Below, in pieces: positions 8,108 through 15,605 of a stretch of DNA of 64,000 nt. The position numbers and the translations under genes are program-made. Positions within the stretch are counted from its first letter, which is position 1, and every line of letters begins with the position of its first letter. The stretch lies in assembly GCA_937901745.1 (NCBI GenBank), contig CALGSZ010000057.1, positions 1 to 64,000 on the forward strand. The letters are read 5' to 3'. The notes beneath the pieces are model-generated. The model did not search any database and was not told the origin of the DNA. It was given only the letters and a program-made list of their open reading frames with translations. Source of the DNA: an uncultured Chloroflexota bacterium (GTDB lineage Bacteria > Chloroflexota > Chloroflexia > Thermomicrobiales > UBA6265).

Positions 8108-9694
8108 ATGGATCAGTCACGCGATCGCAAGTACGACGAGCGGCTGTACCAATTCGTCGAATCGCGGGTCAAGCGGATGATGGCCGCCTCGATCGACCGG
8201 CGGAGCTTCCTCAAGAAATCCGCCGCTGCCACGGCCGTCGGGATCGGGGCAGCTTCCGTTCGCGCTTCGCTGACGCCGTCGGCGGTCTCGGCGGCCCGGA
8301 AGGTGTTGCAGCAGTCGGGAGACTCGGCGGAGGCGGCGGTCGCCGCCGCGCGGAAGCTAAGGGAAGAAGGCCAGGTCGAGAAGCTGACGATCATCTCCGA
8401 GGCGGGACTTCAGGCCGAAGATCTGAAGGTCTTCTCCGGCCCGCTGTGGAAGGAACTGACCGGCATCGAGCTCGAAGTGATCGAGAAGCCATTTGACGAG
8501 ATCTTCCCGACGATGGTGCAGGAGCACCTCGCCGGCACCGGGGCGATCGACATCTTGCAAGTCGTGCCGGCCTGGCTGGCCGACTGTGTGACCCAGGGGA
8601 TCGTCGAGCCGCTCAATCCCTACATCGAGCAGTACATGAACCCTGCCGATCTCGACGATATCCACCCGACGTACCGCGACCTGATGAACTACGGCGGCCA
8701 GATCTACGGCCTCTTCGACGATGGCGATACGCTGATCGGCTACTACCGGTCCGATCTCTTCGAGGATCCGGTGCACCAAGACGCCTTCCGCCAGCAGCAT
8801 GGCAAGGAGCTCGGGCCGCCGGCGACGTGGGAGGACTACGACCTCATCCAAACCTACTTCACCGAGGCGCTCGCGCCGGAGATCTACGGCGGCGCTAGCC
8901 AGCGCAATCCGATTCAGTCCAATCACTGGTTCAGCCAGGAATTCCGCGTTCGCGGCGGCAAGTTCTTCGACCCGGAGACGATGCAAGCGACGCTCGACTC
9001 CGAGGCCGGAGTGGCGACGCTGACGCGCATGCTCGAGTCGAACAAGTCGATGCCGCCCGGCGTCGAGCAGTGGGGCTTCGTTGAGGTCCTGACCGCCTGG
9101 CTGCAAGGCCAGCTCGCGATGGTCGGCTGCACCTGGCCGCCGTATGCCCGCTTCTCGGAGGAGTACGGCAAGGACACCAAGCAGATGGAGTGGGTGCCGC
9201 CTTCGACTATCTCGGGGAACGTCAAGTACTTCGTGATGCCGGGTGGCTGGAGCCAGCAGGCGTCGGGCTTCATGCTCAACGTCTCGGCCGACAGCAAGGC
9301 GAAAGAAGCGGCCTACCTCTTCTCGCAGTGGGCGAACAGCCCGACGATCAGCCTCGAGCGCGTGCTCTTGCCGTACTCCCTGCGTGACCCGTTCCGCATC
9401 AGCCACTACGAGTCGCAGGAGTATCGGAGCAAGTGGCCGAACGCCGGGCTCTACCTCGATACGCTCCGGGCGTCGGCGGACAACTGCTTGCTCGATCTCA
9501 TCATGCCTGCCGCGCACGACTTCGAGGTCGCGATGGACCAAATGTTCGGCGCGGCGCAGGGTGGCATGCCGGTCGAGGAGGCGCTGGCCCAGGGCAATCA
9601 GGCGTTCAACGATCTCGTCGAGCGCGGCGGCCGCGACGCGATGAAGGCCGCCTACGCCGAGTTCATCAAGCTCAAGGGCGCGTACCCGGCGTAG
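8108..9694 (+). CDS. Tat-exported extracellular solute-binding protein (CUT1, family 1)
   Basis: A 528-residue binding protein. A twin-arginine signal DRRSFLKK with R31-R32 is followed by an Ala-rich hydrophobic stretch, so it is exported folded by Tat. The mature domain carries the MalE-like pattern GTGAIDILQV and a Trp/Tyr-rich C-terminal lobe. Its permeases follow at 9843 and 10787. ATG 8108 has AGGAGGAGCGGG upstream. The insert between Tat motif and first beta strand is longer than in most MalE-type receptors. A G-rich quadruplex-like tract follows the stop directly. Confidence 0.88.
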   Translation: MDQSRDRKYDERLYQFVESRVKRMMAASIDRRSFLKKSAAATAVGIGAASVRASLTPSAVSAARKVLQQSGDSAEAAVAAARKLREEGQVEKLTIISEAGLQAEDLKVFSGPLWKELTGIELEVIEKPFDEIFPTMVQEHLAGTGAIDILQVVPAWLADCVTQGIVEPLNPYIEQYMNPADLDDIHPTYRDLMNYGGQIYGLFDDGDTLIGYYRSDLFEDPVHQDAFRQQHGKELGPPATWEDYDLIQTYFTEALAPEIYGGASQRNPIQSNHWFSQEFRVRGGKFFDPETMQATLDSEAGVATLTRMLESNKSMPPGVEQWGFVEVLTAWLQGQLAMVGCTWPPYARFSEEYGKDTKQMEWVPPSTISGNVKYFVMPGGWSQQASGFMLNVSADSKAKEAAYLFSQWANSPTISLERVLLPYSLRDPFRISHYESQEYRSKWPNAGLYLDTLRASADNCLLDLIMPAAHDFEVAMDQMFGAAQGGMPVEEALAQGNQAFNDLVERGGRDAMKAAYAEFIKLKGAYPA

Positions 9695-9695
9695 A

Positions 9696-9719
9696 GGGGG
9701 TAGGGGGTAGGGGTTGGGG
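9696..9719 (+). other. G-quadruplex-capable tract after the CUT1 binding-protein gene
   Basis: Four runs of 5, 5, 4 and 4 G separated by TA, TA and TT begin two bases after the TAG stop. The spacing meets the usual quadruplex rule on the coding strand, so the mRNA could fold too. The rest of the 148-base gap to the first permease (9720-9842) also contains a long imperfect stem. Confidence 0.55.
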
Positions 9720-9842
9720 TGGCGACGTTGCCGCTCCAGCCGGAGGGCATGGGGCCACGGGAAGCGCGACGAATGAACGACGAGCGCGCTACCTCGTGGT
9801 CCCACGCTCCCGGTTCTCAGATCCCGAGGAGGGACGGTCAGC

Positions 9843-10790
9843 GTGAGCGTCACATCTGGTTCAGTCACCGCGGCGAGTGAGACCCATCGGGTCGGGCGGA
9901 TCCAGAGCTTTGCTGGCCGCCGCCGATTCGAGGGCTGGCTGATGGTCGCGCCGGCGATCGTCGTTTTCCTCGCGCTCGGTATCTTTCCGCTGATCTACTC
10001 CCTGGTCATCAGCTTCCAGCGTCGTGACCTAATGCGGGCGAACACCAATGAGTGGGTCGGCTTCGCCAACTACTCGAAAGCGCTGCGAGACGATCGCGTC
10101 TGGAACGCGCTGCAGAACACCATCGGCCTAACGGTCTTCGGGATCGCCATCGAATTCGTGCTCGGCCTCGGGCTCGCGCTCATCCTGGTCGATGAGCTTC
10201 GCGGCAAGCGGTTCATCATCCCGATCTTGATGCTCCCGGTGATGATGGTCCCGGTCATTGTCGCGCTCATCTGGCGCATGCTCTGGGATAACCAATACGG
10301 GGCGATCAATCAGATCTTGAGCTGGATCGCGGGCCATGACGTCAATATCGTTTGGTTGCTGACCGATAAGAATCGCTCGCTCGTCGCCATCCTCGTCACG
10401 CAGGTCTGGCAGTGGATGCCCTTCATGTTCCTGATCATGCTCGCCGGTCTGGCGGGGATTAGCCCCGATCTGTACGAAGCGGCGGCGCTTGACGGAGCGA
10501 GCTGGTGGCATACGTTCCGCGACATCACGCTGCCGGGCTTGGCCAACGTCATCGCGGTCGCGATCCTCTTCCGCGCCATGGACGCCTTCAAGATCTTCGA
10601 CCTGATTTTCATGATGACCAAGGGCCAACCCGGCACCTCGACGGAGACGGTTTCCTGGTACATCTATGACCGAGGCCGCCAGGCGCTCGAGATGGGATAC
10701 GCCGCGGCGCTCTCCTTCCTCTTCCTCATCTTCGTGACGATCGTCGCGACGATCTACATCAGCCGCTTCCTCAGGGGGCACGAGGCATGA
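9843..10790 (+). CDS. CUT1 sugar ABC transporter permease (MalF type)
   Basis: A 315-residue inner-membrane permease with six predicted helices. The first helix begins near residue 35 (GWLMVAPAIVVFLALGIFPL). The EAA loop that contacts the ATPase reads YEAAALDGASWWHTFRDITLPGL. GTG start after GAGGAGGGA. It overlaps the next permease by four bases (ATGA), a sign of translational coupling. No CUT1 ATPase lies nearby, so it must share an MsmX/UgpC-like ATPase encoded elsewhere. Confidence 0.9.
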   Translation: MSVTSGSVTAASETHRVGRIQSFAGRRRFEGWLMVAPAIVVFLALGIFPLIYSLVISFQRRDLMRANTNEWVGFANYSKALRDDRVWNALQNTIGLTVFGIAIEFVLGLGLALILVDELRGKRFIIPILMLPVMMVPVIVALIWRMLWDNQYGAINQILSWIAGHDVNIVWLLTDKNRSLVAILVTQVWQWMPFMFLIMLAGLAGISPDLYEAAALDGASWWHTFRDITLPGLANVIAVAILFRAMDAFKIFDLIFMMTKGQPGTSTETVSWYIYDRGRQALEMGYAAALSFLFLIFVTIVATIYISRFLRGHEA

Positions 10791-11695
10791 GCATGTCCAC
10801 TCTCGCCCAGCCCATCGGAATGAACGCCGACGCGCTGCGCCAGCAGCGGGCGCATAGACGCCGTAAGCGGCTCACGCGGGCGTTGCGCTACGCCGTGGTG
10901 CTGATCGCGCTGGTCTGGGTGCTCTTCCCGATCTATTGGATCGTCTCCACCTCGTTCAAGCTGCCGGCGGAGCTCTTGCGCAATCCACCGGTCTGGATCC
11001 CACAGGAGCCCTCGACCGCGCACTACCGGACGATCATGGAGGAGAAGGGGCGCGTCGCGCTCAAGAACAGCCTCGTGATCGGGGTTTCGGCGACCGCGCT
11101 CTCGATCGTCATCGGCAGCCTCGCCGCCTACTCGCTGGCGCGGTTCCGCACCGGCGGACGTCACCTCGCGTTCTGGATCCTGTCGCAGCGGATGATGCCG
11201 CCGATCGTCCTCGTCATCCCGTTCTTCCTACTACTGACGGAGTTGGGGAAGCGCGTCGAGCAGCTTGGCGTCGATCGCTACCCGCCCCTGATCGCGATCT
11301 ACACGATGGCGAATCTGCCATTCGTCATCTGGATGATGCGCTCGTACTTTGCGGGCGTGCCGGCGGAGCTCGAGGAGAGCGCGTTGGTGGACGGCAGCAC
11401 GCGCTGGGGCGTGCTCTGGCGCATCACCCTGCCGCTGACGATGCCCGGACTGATCGCGACCGCGACGTTCGCCTTCATCTTCTCGTGGACCGAGTTCCTC
11501 TTTGCCGTCTCGTTCACTCGCACGGAATCTGTGACCATCCCGGTCGTCATCGCCGGGTTGACAGGGGCGCAAGGCTCCAACTGGGGACAAGGCGCCGCGC
11601 TAGCATGCATTGCAACCGCGCCGGTTTTTGTGCTCGGACTGCTCGTTCAGCGACACTTCGTTCGTGGATTGACGCTGGGAGCCGTTCGCGGCTAG
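10787..11695 (+). CDS. CUT1 sugar ABC transporter permease (MalG type)
   Basis: A 302-residue permease with six helices. The N-terminal cytoplasmic part is basic (RRRKRLTRALR), then VVLIALVWVLFPIYWIVSTSFK, typical of MalG partners. The EAA motif is ELEESALVDGSTRWGVLWRITLPLTMPG. It overlaps the MalF-type gene by four bases. Together with the Tat-exported receptor it forms a second importer in the same operon. Confidence 0.9.
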   Translation: MSMSTLAQPIGMNADALRQQRAHRRRKRLTRALRYAVVLIALVWVLFPIYWIVSTSFKLPAELLRNPPVWIPQEPSTAHYRTIMEEKGRVALKNSLVIGVSATALSIVIGSLAAYSLARFRTGGRHLAFWILSQRMMPPIVLVIPFFLLLTELGKRVEQLGVDRYPPLIAIYTMANLPFVIWMMRSYFAGVPAELEESALVDGSTRWGVLWRITLPLTMPGLIATATFAFIFSWTEFLFAVSFTRTESVTIPVVIAGLTGAQGSNWGQGAALACIATAPVFVLGLLVQRHFVRGLTLGAVRG

Positions 11696-11741
11696 GGACA
11701 AGAGGACTCGCTACCAGCGAGCCAGAGTCGGTGAGGAAGAT

Positions 11742-12668
11742 ATGCACGTTGCCATCATTGGACCAGGATTGATGGGCTCGCAGATCGCCTGCGAGTACGC
11801 CCTCGGCGGGCACGACGTTACGGTCATCTACCGCCGGCGGGATCTCGCCGAGCAGCGCCTTGACAACGCTTGGCAGGTCGCCGCGAAGGCCGAGCTCGCC
11901 TCCGACGATCAACTGAAGGCGGCGCGCGAGCGTATCTCGCTCGCGCCCGGTCTGGATGCCGTAACGCGGGCGCCGGATCTCGTCGTGGAGTCGGTCGTCG
12001 AGGACGTCGAGGCGAAGATTGCCGTCTTCAAGGACGTCGCGTCGCGCTGGCCGAATGCGATCCTCGCCTCGAACACATCGGCGATCCCGATCACCAAACT
12101 CGGGGAGGGTGCCGGAGCGCCGGAGCGGACAGTCGGCACGCACTACTGGAACCCGCCGCTCCTGATGCCGCTGGTCGAGGTGATCTCCGGCGAGAGGACG
12201 TCGCCCGACGTCGTATCGCGCACGATGGACGTCCTTCGCGCTCTGGGCAAGCGGCCGATGCACGTCCGCCGCGACGTGACGGGCTTCCTGTGGAATCGGC
12301 TTCAGCTGGCGCTGCTGCGGGAGGCGGTGTGGATCGTCGAGCAGGGCGTCGCCGACCGGGCCGTCGTGGATGAGGTCGTCCGCAACGGCTTGGCGCGTCG
12401 CTGGCGGCAGACCGGACCGTTCGAGACGATGGCGCTGGGCGGACCCGACACGTTCGCCCGCGTCGCCGCGCTGATTTTCCCCGAGCTATCGAATGCCAAA
12501 GAGCTACGTGACCCACAGCGACTGCTGAACTTCGAGCCTGGTGAGCTAGAAGCGATTCGGCAACGGCGCGATGCCGGGTTGATCGAGGAATTGCGGCGAG
12601 ATTGGGCCACCGGGCAGGTGGCAAGAGAAACCGCGAGCGACGGCTCGGTGAAAAGCGAGGAGAGGTAA
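11742..12668 (+). CDS. 3-hydroxyacyl-CoA dehydrogenase-like NAD-dependent oxidoreductase
   Basis: A 308-residue protein with the N-terminal NAD motif IGPGLMGSQIA (GxGxxG, residues 5-10), the VVESVVEDVEAK strand and SNTSAIPI catalytic-domain entry, and His in GTHYWNPP, where HCDH enzymes have HFFNPP. The C-terminal dimer domain starts near residue 185. In sugar catabolism this family includes L-gulonate 3-dehydrogenase (lambda-crystallin type), so a sugar acid is a plausible substrate. Its start has GAGGAAG upstream. Tail end Ser/Lys-rich. Confidence 0.8.
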   Translation: MHVAIIGPGLMGSQIACEYALGGHDVTVIYRRRDLAEQRLDNAWQVAAKAELASDDQLKAARERISLAPGLDAVTRAPDLVVESVVEDVEAKIAVFKDVASRWPNAILASNTSAIPITKLGEGAGAPERTVGTHYWNPPLLMPLVEVISGERTSPDVVSRTMDVLRALGKRPMHVRRDVTGFLWNRLQLALLREAVWIVEQGVADRAVVDEVVRNGLARRWRQTGPFETMALGGPDTFARVAALIFPELSNAKELRDPQRLLNFEPGELEAIRQRRDAGLIEELRRDWATGQVARETASDGSVKSEER

Positions 12669-12747
12669 GGAACTGGGAAACAAGCGAAGCTCACGAAGCG
12701 CCGATGCGACGAACTCAACCACGCCAGTTACTCGTGAGGCAGCGAGG

Positions 12748-13494
12748 GTGAACCCAAAACTTGAAAACATTGATCCGATAAAACGCGAGCCGGTAGCGAC
12801 ACAAGTTGCGCGGCGCCTCGTTGACTACATCCTCTCGGGACGCATTGAGCCAGGTGACCGCATGCCGTCCGAGCGCCAATTGGCCGAGGCGTTCGGCGTC
12901 GGCCGATCCGCGATGCGTGAGGCGTTGAAAGCGTTGTCGCTGATCGGGTTGATCGAAGTCCGGCAAGGTGACGGTACCTACGTCAAGCGGGCCGATTCCG
13001 CGCTCTTGCCAGAGGTGATCGAGTGGGGGCTGCTCCTGGGCGAGCGTCGGACGATGGATCTGGTGGAAGCGCGCCAGCACCTCGAAGTCATCATCGCCGG
13101 GCTCGCGGCGCGGCGGCGATCGGAGGAGGATGTCGTCGCGCTCCGGCGGCTGCTGGAGCGGATGGAGCGGAGCGATACGGATTACGAGGGATTCGTCGAG
13201 GCCGACGTTGCCTTCCATCAACGCCTCGCCGACGCGGCGCGCAACTCGGTCCTCAAGGAGATCCACTCGAGCGTGCAGGCGCTCTCTCGCGCTTGGATTC
13301 GCCGCGTCATCACCTCGGCGGCAGATACGCGGCCGTCGTACCAGGAGCATGTCCCGATTCTCGAAGCGATCGAGCGCGGCGACCCGGCGGCTGCCGCGGC
13401 GGCGATGGAGCATCACATGGCATCCGCGGCCGAGCGCCTCAAGCGGACCTTGGATGCGCAGACCGCCGAGGCCGCCGAGGGCGCTGCGACATAA
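12748..13494 (+). CDS. FadR-subfamily GntR transcriptional regulator
   Basis: A 248-residue regulator. Residues about 10-75 form the winged helix (RPEGDR-type motif MPSERQLAEAFGVGRSAMREALKAL, then IEVRQGDGTYV). Residues about 95-230 are an FCD ligand domain with the metal-site pattern D..FH (EADVAFHQRLADA) and later His residues (EHVPILEA, EHH). FCD domains usually bind small organic acids. GTG start. It is the likely controller of the operator at 819-836 and so of its own operon. Confidence 0.88.
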   Translation: MNPKLENIDPIKREPVATQVARRLVDYILSGRIEPGDRMPSERQLAEAFGVGRSAMREALKALSLIGLIEVRQGDGTYVKRADSALLPEVIEWGLLLGERRTMDLVEARQHLEVIIAGLAARRRSEEDVVALRRLLERMERSDTDYEGFVEADVAFHQRLADAARNSVLKEIHSSVQALSRAWIRRVITSAADTRPSYQEHVPILEAIERGDPAAAAAAMEHHMASAAERLKRTLDAQTAEAAEGAAT

Positions 13495-13532
13495 TCGGCG
13501 ATCCGCATCGCTGAAGGGAGGAGGAGCGAGCG

Positions 13533-15512
13533 GTGGGAGCGGGAACCGCGTCGAGCCTGCCCGTGCGAGTCATCCGCTATGGTGTCGATGAGCCATTACC
13601 CGAGCAGCGGCCGCTGCGTGCCGGACCACTAACGGCAGTGCTGGAAGGCGGCGACCTGCGCTATGTCTCCGCCGGCGGCGTGGAGGTCGTCCGTCGCCTC
13701 TACATGGCAGTGCGCGACCGAAATTGGGACACGATCGAGCCGCGATACACGGAGTTCACGGTCGAGGATCGCGGCGACTCGTTCACTGTCCGGTTCGCCG
13801 CTGAGCATGTATCGGGGGATGTCGACTTCGCTTGGCGGGGCACGATCGAGGGACGGCCGGACGGGACGATCGTCTACGAGATGGACGGCGCGCCCCGGCG
13901 AGCGTTTTACCGCAACCGCATCGGCTTCTGCGTTTTGCATCCGATGGAGCTGGCGGGCACCTCGGTCGAGGTCGAGACGCCGGACGGCACGGTAACCGGC
14001 GCGTTCCCGACGCGGATTTCCCCGCACCAGCCGTTCCTCGACATGCAGGCGATTCGCCACCCGGTCGGGCAGAGTGCCACGTTGACGATCCGGTTCGAGG
14101 GCGACCTCTTCGAGATGGAGGACCAGCGGAACTGGACCGACGCCTCCTACAAGACGTATTGCACTCCGCTCCGCCTGCCGTATCCCGTGGAAGTCACGCC
14201 CGATCAGCGCATCTTCCAGCGGGTGACGATTTCGCTGGAGGGTGAGCCACCGCGCGGCGCGGCGGAGAGTCGTGCTGGCGGCGACATCGAGATCGGCGAG
14301 GAGGCGGTCTTTGCGCTCCCGGCGATCGGCTTCGGCGACGCCTCGCACGGCCGCCCGCTCAACGACGAGGAGATCGCCCGCCTGCGCGCGCTGCGGCCCG
14401 CTCACCTCTGGCTCGACCTGGATCTCGGTGATTCGCGGTGGCAGGAGCGCCTCCAGCGCGCGGCGGCGAATGCTCAGGCGCTCGGTGCCGGGTTGGAGGT
14501 GAGCGTCGTCGCCGCGCCGAACGATGGCTTCGACCGGCTCGCGGCTGCCATTGCTAACCTACCCGCGCCGGTGCTGCGCGTCTTCGTTTTCCCGCCGGTC
14601 AGCGAGCCGGTTGTTTTCCCGCGCCACGACCTGGAAACGACACGGGACGTGATCAGCCGGGCGAAGGAGGCGTTCGAGCGCGGGAGCGTGCGGGTGCCGC
14701 TCGGCGGCGGCGCTCGCGCCTATTTCACCGAGCTGAACCGGGCGCTAGATCTGCCGCTCGACCAGGTGGAGTGGGTGACCTACACACTCAATCCCCAAGT
14801 GCACGCTTTCGACAACCTCTCGCTGATCGAGACGTTGGCCGCGCAAGCGGAGACGGTTGCCAGCGCCCGGGCGATCGCTGGCAATCTGCCGCTGGCGGTC
14901 GGGCCGATCACGCTCCGGCCGCGCTGGAACCCGAACGCCACCGCCGCGCCGCCGGAGCCGGGGCCGAACGAGCTGCCAGCCGAGGTCGATCCCCGGCAGC
15001 TATCACTCTTCGGCGCGGGCTGGACGGTCGGCAGCATCCACCGGCTGGCGGAGGCCGGCGTCGAGTCGCTGACGTACTACGAGACGACCGGTTGGCGCGG
15101 GCTAATGGAGCGCCGCGAGGACCTGACCCGGCGGCAGCTCTTCGCATCCTCTCCCGGCCAGCTCTTCCCGCTCTACCACGTCTTCGCCGCGCTGGCGGAT
15201 TTCAGTGGGGCATCCGTGCTCCCGACGGGCATCAGTGAGCCGCTTTCGACCGAGGCAGTGGGCGTCAAGCAGGGAAACCGCGCTCGCATCCTGGTCGCGA
15301 ACTTGGCTGACCGCGAGCGGACGAGCGAGATCGCGGCGCCGCTGCGCGATGCCGTGGCGCGCGTGCTCGACGAGACCACCTACCAACAGGCCGCAAGCGA
15401 TCCCGCCTTCTTGACCGCGCCGGGAGGGCAGCCAGTCGAGACGCGCGACGGACGTCTGCGGATCTCGCTGCGACCGTTCGCCATCGCGCGAATTGACGGC
15501 AGCCTCGGTTAG
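13533..15512 (+). CDS. D-apionate lactonase-like protein
   Basis: A 659-residue cytoplasmic protein without signal or membrane segment. From memory of the ApnL family (D-apionate lactonase of apiose catabolism) I see matching features: the N-terminal LRAGPLTAVLEGGDLRYV, the NRIGFCVLHP segment near residue 130, and EMEDQRNWTDASYKTY at 194-209. The C-terminal third looks like a TIM-barrel-type domain with a beta-sandwich tail. ApnL hydrolyses D-apionolactone to D-apionate. Length is close to the family. It is the last gene of the operon, GTG start after GGGAGGAG. The family call is moderate; substrate could be a related branched or linear aldonolactone. Confidence 0.6.
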   Translation: MGAGTASSLPVRVIRYGVDEPLPEQRPLRAGPLTAVLEGGDLRYVSAGGVEVVRRLYMAVRDRNWDTIEPRYTEFTVEDRGDSFTVRFAAEHVSGDVDFAWRGTIEGRPDGTIVYEMDGAPRRAFYRNRIGFCVLHPMELAGTSVEVETPDGTVTGAFPTRISPHQPFLDMQAIRHPVGQSATLTIRFEGDLFEMEDQRNWTDASYKTYCTPLRLPYPVEVTPDQRIFQRVTISLEGEPPRGAAESRAGGDIEIGEEAVFALPAIGFGDASHGRPLNDEEIARLRALRPAHLWLDLDLGDSRWQERLQRAAANAQALGAGLEVSVVAAPNDGFDRLAAAIANLPAPVLRVFVFPPVSEPVVFPRHDLETTRDVISRAKEAFERGSVRVPLGGGARAYFTELNRALDLPLDQVEWVTYTLNPQVHAFDNLSLIETLAAQAETVASARAIAGNLPLAVGPITLRPRWNPNATAAPPEPGPNELPAEVDPRQLSLFGAGWTVGSIHRLAEAGVESLTYYETTGWRGLMERREDLTRRQLFASSPGQLFPLYHVFAALADFSGASVLPTGISEPLSTEAVGVKQGNRARILVANLADRERTSEIAAPLRDAVARVLDETTYQQAASDPAFLTAPGGQPVETRDGRLRISLRPFAIARIDGSLG

Positions 15513-15557
15513 GGGGCTTTCACCGCCTGACGGTCTGACGAGAGCACGCATGACGAG

Positions 15558-15585
15558 GGCGGGACCGCAATTGCATGGTCCCGCC
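15558..15585. terminator. Bidirectional terminator hairpin
   Basis: GGCGGGACC (15558-15566) pairs perfectly with GGTCCCGCC (15577-15585) around a ten-base loop. It lies between the convergent ends of the lactonase-like gene and the MMPL gene. Confidence 0.7.
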
Positions 15586-15605
15586 GATCATAGTGACCTA
15601 TACCG

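Noticed and set aside
8357..9868. 503-codon minus-strand open frame
   Set aside because: It is antisense to the Tat-exported receptor, whose domain and signal are unambiguous.
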